DNA from: a virus
Virus record (IMG/VR): IMGVR_UViG_3300046007_008332
Location: 1-24,810 of that record
Length of the DNA stretch: 24,810 bases
Strand: one strand, 5' to 3'
Made by a program: the position numbers and the translations under genes. The notes under the pieces were generated by a model. That model had not been told where the DNA came from, ran no database searches, and worked only from the letters and a program-made list of their open reading frames with translations. This document shows positions 19,465 to 24,810 of this stretch, piece by piece; the first letter of the stretch is position 1, and each line of letters starts with the position of its first letter.

Positions 19465-21069
19465 TTAGACGGGTGGAATTTCTGTTGCGCCAACACTTGC
19501 CCGCGCCGCGTTGGCCTCCGCGTTGACGGCTGCCGCGTCGGCATTGGCCAGCGCATTGATTGCCTCGCTTGCGGCCGTGGCGTTCGGCATGTAGGCCATG
19601 ATTTCTTGCGCGGTAACCTGTTGCGCTTCGATCTGCTCTTTCGTGGGGGCCGCGTACATCGCATACGCCCGCACGTTCTTGGCCCAGCGAACCGCCGAGC
19701 GCACGACCTGCTGTTGCACTTGATCGGCAAATTTGCCGTTCTCCGCGCACACGTCGTCTAGAGACTTGGAACCGTTCGCCAATGCCGTGCCCTGGGCGAG
19801 AACGTGCTTGGTCTCGTCGATCTCTCGAACCACTGGCCAACCGTAGGAGATGTCCGCGATGCCGTCGCCCTCGATTGGGATCTCGCCCGAATCAACGGCG
19901 ATGGCTGTTTGCCGCTCAATCACGCGGTCGCAAAACACTTCCCGCTCGCGGCGAATGTCTTTGAGTACGTCCGTCAAGCGAATGCGGTCAGCGCGCGCGG
20001 ATGAGTAGTTGCTATTGCGATACCCTACCAAAACCTCCTCGGGGAATAGTCCGGTCGGTGCGCAAATTTGATCGAGCAACATCAGCGCGAACGAGGAAAA
20101 GTCCTGCGCGTTCAAGCTGGGCTCGATGAGCTTCACATCCTCGCCAACCTCGCCGTACATGATCGAGCCGTTTTTGATGTCCTGATAGGCGGAACGCGCC
20201 ACGCTCTGCGCAAGGATCGTGCCACCATTCTGCTCAACCGTTGACGATAGCGCGGACGATTCCGCGAACATGCCAGGGTCAAAATTCTTCGTGAAAAAAA
20301 TCGACATGGCAGACTGGTTTTTAACCGTCGTGACCTTGGCCTTGATGATGTCGTCGAGGTGCTGGATCTGCCCGATGACTGAGGCGAGGATCGGAGAAAA
20401 ACGGCGCTCTTCGATCCGCATAGGCGTGCCGATGTGCGAGACGAACTCGGCGGGAACAAGCTGCGCGCCGTCCTTTTCCTCGAACGACACAACAGATGAC
20501 TGAAATTGATCCGTCGTCTGCTTGCGAACGCCGAAACGGTAAAAAAGGGGCACGCCAGTCGCATCATAGGTGATGCCGTCAAATTCATTTTCGTCGGGCT
20601 TGGCCGGTGAGCCGCAAAGCTCCGACGGGATGAGCTGAATCTTGTCGTCAACCTCAACCGCGAAGACTTCGCCCGCGATGAGCGTTTCGACGGAGATGAT
20701 CTTGTTCATGCGGTGCCAGCTCCAGCCGCACCCGTACATGATGGAGCGCAGTCGTCTCTCAAGCGACCGTTCTTTTTGGTCGTTAAAGCCGCCGTCGCTG
20801 GTGATCGCGTGAACCGTTGGGGAGCCGATTGCCAGCGCGTAGCGGAAGGCCAGCGCGGCGACCACGGGGTTATTGCGCAGCGACCGGCGCAGGTATGAAA
20901 TGATCTTTTTGCGATCCGTAAACGGAAGCATTTCCGTCTCGGGGCGCGTGTTGTAATCCCACACTCCGTGGAGCTTGCGCTCGCGGGTGTTGCGGCTCGC
21001 CTCGTATTCGCCAACGTAGAACTGCACCGGCTTCCCCTTGGCATCTAAAATGGTCGGTTGCGTTGGCAT
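19465..21069 (-). CDS. Portal protein, lambda family
   Basis: This 534-residue protein matches the lambda-type portal family. It has an early YLRRSLRNNPVVAALAFRYA block (~58-77), a VETLIAGEVFAVEVDDKIQL strand block and the motif LDQICAPTGLFPEEVLVGYR, then NSNYSSARADRIRLTDVLKD. The protein forms the dodecameric DNA channel at the capsid vertex and docks the terminase. The C-terminal ~90 residues are Ala-rich and helical. It lies next to a gpW-like connector and, with the GpA terminase, completes a lambda-style packaging set. The gap to the upstream gene is one base. Confidence 0.9.
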   Translation of the reverse strand: MPTQPTILDAKGKPVQFYVGEYEASRNTRERKLHGVWDYNTRPETEMLPFTDRKKIISYLRRSLRNNPVVAALAFRYALAIGSPTVHAITSDGGFNDQKERSLERRLRSIMYGCGWSWHRMNKIISVETLIAGEVFAVEVDDKIQLIPSELCGSPAKPDENEFDGITYDATGVPLFYRFGVRKQTTDQFQSSVVSFEEKDGAQLVPAEFVSHIGTPMRIEERRFSPILASVIGQIQHLDDIIKAKVTTVKNQSAMSIFFTKNFDPGMFAESSALSSTVEQNGGTILAQSVARSAYQDIKNGSIMYGEVGEDVKLIEPSLNAQDFSSFALMLLDQICAPTGLFPEEVLVGYRNSNYSSARADRIRLTDVLKDIRREREVFCDRVIERQTAIAVDSGEIPIEGDGIADISYGWPVVREIDETKHVLAQGTALANGSKSLDDVCAENGKFADQVQQQVVRSAVRWAKNVRAYAMYAAPTKEQIEAQQVTAQEIMAYMPNATAASEAINALANADAAAVNAEANAARASVGATEIPPV

Positions 21070-21070
21070 G

Positions 21071-21340
21071 TTACTCGGGGACGTAGTTGCTTAAATTGAT
21101 TCCAGAAGGCGCGGGGATTTCCTTGGCGGCGGCGAGGGCAAGGTACTGCTCCTTGATTCGTTGAAGCACTGGGAGCTGGGAAACCGCCATCCGTATCTGG
21201 GTATCTGAAAATGTAGAGCTAACGCCCTGCGCTGAGTGGGATGATCCGAGTCCAGACGAAACGGATAGCACGTTTTCGTGCATGGATATCCTGCGTTCGA
21301 TCTCGGCAAGGCGGACGGATTGCGACGCAGTGAGGGCCAT
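21071..21340 (-). CDS. gpW-like head-tail connector, 89 aa
   Basis: This small helical protein (SQSVRLAEIERRISMHENVL) has a Ser-rich hairpin (SVSSGLGSSHSAQGVSSTFS), then a closing helix (LPVLQRIKEQYLALAAAK). The layout matches gpW of lambda-like phages, which sits between terminase and portal genes and seals the portal. One of the clearer SD-like sequences in the operon (AAAGGG) lies just before its ATG. The tandem 8-base repeat GCGGATAC lies upstream. Confidence 0.65.
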   Translation of the reverse strand: MALTASQSVRLAEIERRISMHENVLSVSSGLGSSHSAQGVSSTFSDTQIRMAVSQLPVLQRIKEQYLALAAAKEIPAPSGINLSNYVPE

Positions 21341-21371
21341 TGCCCTTTACTGTATCCGCGTATCCGCTTTG

Positions 21372-22250
21372 TCAATACTCCTTCACCACTGCCCAAGGGT
21401 GATACTTGGCTACAAACTTCGCGTCGGAATAAAATCCCTTATCTAGGCTGTTCATGAAGAAGCGGCGGCGGGCCGAGATGGCGCTTTCAAGTTTGCGCTC
21501 GCCGCCCGTTGCCGATGCCAGGCCCGATCCGTTAACCACAGTCAGCTCGAAGTTGTTTGTCTTCTCGCCGGTAGCGATGACGCCCGCCACCGTGCGTGTG
21601 CGATTGGAAATTGGCCGAGCGCGGCGCACAAAGTCGGGGATGCCCTCAGCGTATCCGCTTTGCAGCTTGTCGATGATCTCAAGCCATGAGCGCGCAGTGA
21701 TACCTCGGGCTGCGAGCCGGTCCTTGATTCGGTCATCAGTGTCTTTCATGTCTTCATACCACAAACGCTTGAAGTTATTCCAATCCTCATCCTTCACGCG
21801 CCACCCGTTGCGGCTGCGGTGCTTGGCGCGTAGTCGGTTGACCCCGTTGGGACTGCGGTTTAGTTTCATTCCCTTGTTGCCTCCTTTGCTTGATCCGTTT
21901 TGCAAAAATGCAAAAATTCCCGAATCTGGGTTAAACCACCCCATTGGAATGGCTTTTTTAGTTCCGCGCCGACCAACCATCCATTGCCTGCCGTACTCGC
22001 CGCGCCGCCCCGAGACATTCGTTGTCCCACCGAAGCTGCCCTCGGACACGCGAAACGACGCCACTCCTTTTTTGAACGCACGCGCCTTGACCTCGGACGG
22101 CTTGGAATGCTTCTGCATCCGCATCGTTGCGCGGATGATGTGCTTCACCTCGCCCCTGATCGTCTCGGGGACGTTCTTGCGCAGCACCACCGCAAGCTGG
22201 CCGAAAAAGGTTTCGACCGGCTTAATGTCAACGGTGGCGGTGATCTTCAT
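21372..22250 (-). CDS. Unknown protein between terminase and gpW, 292 aa
   Basis: This basic, helix-containing protein opens VDIKPVETFFGQLAVVLRKN. It contains an Arg/Gly-rich centre (TTNVSGRRGEYGRQWMVGRR, KHRSRNGWRVKDEDWNNFKR), followed by a helical part (GITARSWLEIIDKLQSGYAE) and an amphipathic end. No family is certain; the opening and the ARRRFFMNSLDKGF end recall phage minor tail/HK97-gp10-like or virion proteins. Lambda has no large gene here. The Arg-rich centre could bind DNA or RNA. Confidence 0.6.
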   Translation of the reverse strand: MKITATVDIKPVETFFGQLAVVLRKNVPETIRGEVKHIIRATMRMQKHSKPSEVKARAFKKGVASFRVSEGSFGGTTNVSGRRGEYGRQWMVGRRGTKKAIPMGWFNPDSGIFAFLQNGSSKGGNKGMKLNRSPNGVNRLRAKHRSRNGWRVKDEDWNNFKRLWYEDMKDTDDRIKDRLAARGITARSWLEIIDKLQSGYAEGIPDFVRRARPISNRTRTVAGVIATGEKTNNFELTVVNGSGLASATGGERKLESAISARRRFFMNSLDKGFYSDAKFVAKYHPWAVVKEY

Positions 22251-22288
22251 GGTATCGGCTTATTCGATACCCTTGCCCACGTCAACCA

Positions 22289-24292
22289 TTAGCGACTAAA
22301 CACCGAATCACCATCGCCACCCGCGCCGCGCCTTTGTGAAATGGGGACGTAGGCAGGCAGGATTGAACTCGGCTGCGGGATTGGCGCACGCTCCACGACA
22401 ATGTTGCCCACGATGCGCTCGGGAGACTCGGCGGCGGGCTCAGCTGTCAAGGAATCCTTGACGACTGGTTCCGGCTTGGGGATCGCCGCCATTTCGGCAA
22501 GGATTCCCACCGTGTCGAACGTCAAGCGGCGGTGAGCGGCGAGCGCGTAAACGCGAATGTCCAGCGGCTCGTTGCGCCGGTTGCCAGCCTCGTAAATGTA
22601 ATAAGGCCGTCCATGGCTGTACCGCGTCATCCGCTTCTCGCTCGTCAGCTGATGATAAAACCGCGTGTCGTACCCGTGGCCCTTCGGGAAGTGCATCGAA
22701 CCAGGCCCAGGAACCGGGAGCATGATGCGCGAATAAATCACCGTCTTGGCCGCCGTCACGCCGACCATCCACTGGTGCACCTTGCGCTTGTTGTTGATCG
22801 ATGGCTTGCGCTGCATGATCGGGATCTGTTTGCCGATAGTGTTTTGCCCCTTCGACGCGAAGATACCACGCGACCGGCGTGGGCCGGTGAACTGCAAGAC
22901 GCGGTCTTGCTTCGCCCCCGAGTCAATGAACGTCGTGGCCGCGCCCATGGTCTTGCCGCTGGGGTGCTTGAAGGTTTTCGCGAGGAGCAAGTCTAACTCC
23001 TCCCACACCTTGTCTGCCTGCGTGTCGCCGTGGATAACGTAATACCCGAGCCCCCACGTTTCTTCCCCTTCGCCGTAGCCGACGAACTCGCATTCGATTC
23101 GATCATCCTGCACGTCGGCACCCGCCGCGATGCGCAGCACGCCAGCGGGCAATACCTCGTCGGGGTTGTAATCCTCGGCGCGCGCCAGCACCGACTTCTC
23201 GTCCAGCTTTTCAAATTCTTCTTCCGACGGTTCAGCCAAAAACGTGTTCATCCAAGGCTTCATGCGCTCGGGGCCGCCCGCCTTCGATTCGAGGAAATCA
23301 ACCGCAAACTCATGGAGCATGGAGGTAAACTGCGGCTTGTGACCCATGAGCCGGTAAAGCCCACTCAGGTGATATCCGCGCCGCCCCTTGAACGGTTGCC
23401 GTGCCTGCCAATGCCCGCGAACGATTGCGCGCTGCCGGTCAAGGTCAGTCCACCGGCAGCCGCACTCGCCCAAGTAGTAGGCCGTTTCCGGCATTGCCTT
23501 GCCCTCTGCGTCCTTGTCCCAACGCACGCCCGCCCATGTCAGCTCTTGCGCCTTGTTGCAGTGAGGGCAGAGCGCACGCCATGTGCGAAAGTCGGAATCT
23601 TCAAGGAGCGACCAAATCTTTGACCGGCCCTTGACCGTCGGCGTGGACATCTTGACCTTGACCGCGTTCGAGAAATTGGATGCGCGGCGATCCGCAAGCG
23701 CGCATGGGTCGCCCTCCTCGCCCGCCGAGAATGGGTCGGAGTCGATTTCATCCTGTAGCACGACGCGGCACGATGCTCGCCGCAACCCGCTCGGTGAGTT
23801 GGCACCGGCGATGCGGATAAACCCACCTGGAAAACTCTTTTGCAAAATGGTGTTCCCGCTGTCACGCGACCTCGCGTCCTGTATCAGCGCAGCCAATACC
23901 GGCGTATCTTGGATCATTGGATCGAGCTTCTCCTTCGAGTAGCCTTTCGATGCGTCAAGCGTCGGGTACTTGACCAAGATCGGCGACGGGTCGGCGTGAA
24001 TCATGTAGCCGATGAGGTTATTCATCAGCTCGGTTTTCCCGACCTGCGAGGCGATGCAAAGCACCGTTTCCCGCACGTCCGGCGCGGTGAAAGATTCCAT
24101 TATCTCGCGCTGGTACGGCACGCGGTCGCATCGATATTTGCCAGGCTCCGACGATGCACCACGCGAGAGGATGCGGTATTTCTCCGCCCACTCGGCGACG
24201 GTCATCTTCATCGGCCAACGCAGGAACTTCCACGCCCGAACCAGCGCGGCCCTATCGTTGGCACGGCAATACTTTTTGATGGCTTGGCTCAT
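22289..24292 (-). CDS. Terminase large subunit, GpA family
   Basis: This 667-residue protein is the DNA-packaging motor and nuclease. The N-terminal ATPase has Walker A SQVGKTE (~82-88) and Walker B CRVVLQDEID (~175-184). The C-terminal nuclease domain shows the GpA blocks GADVQDDRIECEFVGYG and TFIDSGAKQD with its acidic metal-binding residues. A CxxC...CGC zinc-like segment (LCPHCNKAQEL, YYLGECGCRW) lies between them, as in lambda gpA relatives. It overlaps the small subunit stop by four bases. GpA terminases usually cut at cos sites, which predicts cohesive ends; no cos site was identified. Confidence 0.9.
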   Translation of the reverse strand: MSQAIKKYCRANDRAALVRAWKFLRWPMKMTVAEWAEKYRILSRGASSEPGKYRCDRVPYQREIMESFTAPDVRETVLCIASQVGKTELMNNLIGYMIHADPSPILVKYPTLDASKGYSKEKLDPMIQDTPVLAALIQDARSRDSGNTILQKSFPGGFIRIAGANSPSGLRRASCRVVLQDEIDSDPFSAGEEGDPCALADRRASNFSNAVKVKMSTPTVKGRSKIWSLLEDSDFRTWRALCPHCNKAQELTWAGVRWDKDAEGKAMPETAYYLGECGCRWTDLDRQRAIVRGHWQARQPFKGRRGYHLSGLYRLMGHKPQFTSMLHEFAVDFLESKAGGPERMKPWMNTFLAEPSEEEFEKLDEKSVLARAEDYNPDEVLPAGVLRIAAGADVQDDRIECEFVGYGEGEETWGLGYYVIHGDTQADKVWEELDLLLAKTFKHPSGKTMGAATTFIDSGAKQDRVLQFTGPRRSRGIFASKGQNTIGKQIPIMQRKPSINNKRKVHQWMVGVTAAKTVIYSRIMLPVPGPGSMHFPKGHGYDTRFYHQLTSEKRMTRYSHGRPYYIYEAGNRRNEPLDIRVYALAAHRRLTFDTVGILAEMAAIPKPEPVVKDSLTAEPAAESPERIVGNIVVERAPIPQPSSILPAYVPISQRRGAGGDGDSVFSR

Positions 24293-24759
24293 TCGGCTTC
24301 GCCCTCGTCATCCTCGCCGCCATCCGGCCCAGCGTCCGCGATACTGTCGAAGGCGTCGCGCAGCTCTGACTCGATTAGCTTCGTCGCATCGCCCGCGCTC
24401 TTCGCAATCACCACCATCGGCCCAATCCGCGCAGGCATCGCCATGCATTTTCCGCGTAGCCCGCTCAGTGCGTTTGCCCACCGCCGCTCAATCTTGGCGA
24501 TCTCGACGAGCTTGCGGCCTTCCTTCGCTGTAAGCAGTTCGGCTAGGTCCGCGTCGGCTTTCATCTTTCGCGCCTTGTCGGCCTCGTAATCGGCAACGTC
24601 TTCGGTTTTTTCGTCGCGTTCTTTTTTAAGCAGGGCGGCGAGGGACTCGCACGAAACAAATCCGGGCTTAGGCCGAACCAGTGCGCCGTCTTTAACGTGC
24701 TGATCAATGCGGCGAACCGTTACACCAAAAATTTGAGCGGCTTGTTTTGTTGTTATCAA
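24289..24759 (-). CDS. Terminase small subunit, Nu1-like
   Basis: The N-terminus is a winged helix-turn-helix (TTKQAAQIFGVTVRRIDQHV, residues ~3-40) of the Nu1/MerR-like type that binds the packaging site. A helical middle region (DYEADKARKMKADADLAELL) and an acidic C-terminus (DGGEDDEGEAE) follow. The start is a TTG at 24759; a nearby ATG is out of frame and stops at once. It is the first late gene in the window. The 50 bases upstream (24760-24810) hold no recognised promoter, so the operon may begin outside the window. Confidence 0.8.
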   Translation of the reverse strand: MITTKQAAQIFGVTVRRIDQHVKDGALVRPKPGFVSCESLAALLKKERDEKTEDVADYEADKARKMKADADLAELLTAKEGRKLVEIAKIERRWANALSGLRGKCMAMPARIGPMVVIAKSAGDATKLIESELRDAFDSIADAGPDGGEDDEGEAE

Positions 24760-24810
24760 AGAAAGAAATGCATTTTCGAGAATCAGTCTCTAAAAAAGCC
24801 TCGGGCCTAA

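Noticed and set aside
24760-24810. Possible cos site or late promoter before the small terminase gene
   Set aside because: Only about 50 bases are visible and no direct repeats or promoter elements stand out.

Overview
This window looks like most of a temperate siphovirus-like phage or prophage genome with an integron gene-cassette array lodged inside it. The phage parts are GC-rich and the cassettes are visibly more AT-rich. The host is uncertain. Most gene starts lack a clear Shine-Dalgarno sequence, and a LamG-type protein beginning with an 'LWLDA' motif of a kind I associate with Verrucomicrobiota-like bacteria is present, so I lean weakly that way. No rRNA, tRNA, integrase or host housekeeping gene is present to settle it.

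Layout. (1) 1-1690, plus strand: the end of a replication module. It holds a 5'-truncated gene joining a DnaB-type N-terminal domain to a RepA/RecA-like ATPase and a C-terminal winged helix, followed by an overlapping helix-turn-helix gene. (2) 1692-5550: a cluster of attC sites without an integron integrase. Seven complete attC sites, one degenerate site and two half-site remnants separate small cassettes that encode mostly unknown proteins: a two-gene cassette, a coiled-coil protein, a DUF551-like protein, two membrane proteins and three genes in reverse orientation. (3) 5550-5730: an intergenic junction with a hairpin and a strong terminator for the phage late operon. (4) 5724-24759, minus strand: one tightly packed late operon. 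Read in its own direction (right to left) it runs small terminase, large terminase (GpA family), an unknown protein, gpW-like connector, lambda-family portal, probable decoration proteins, a protease-scaffold fusion with a probable internal start, P22-like major capsid, head closure, tail terminator, tail tube, putative chaperone, short tape measure, distal tail proteins, a large tail fibre with a lectin-like domain, and then a membrane-anchored S26B signal-peptidase-like protein, two holin-like proteins and a zinc ribbon.

The late genes supply lambda-style DNA packaging, a capsid and a non-contractile tail (no sheath gene is seen). Most neighbours overlap by 1-8 bases, which points to translational coupling. 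The cassette array sits exactly where the rightward replication operon and the leftward late operon converge, the usual place for phage cargo genes. The main finding is this cargo: an attC array in a phage genome whose sites share one architecture, with every forward cassette gene reading into its attC in the same frame, so that three of them end in the same eight residues.
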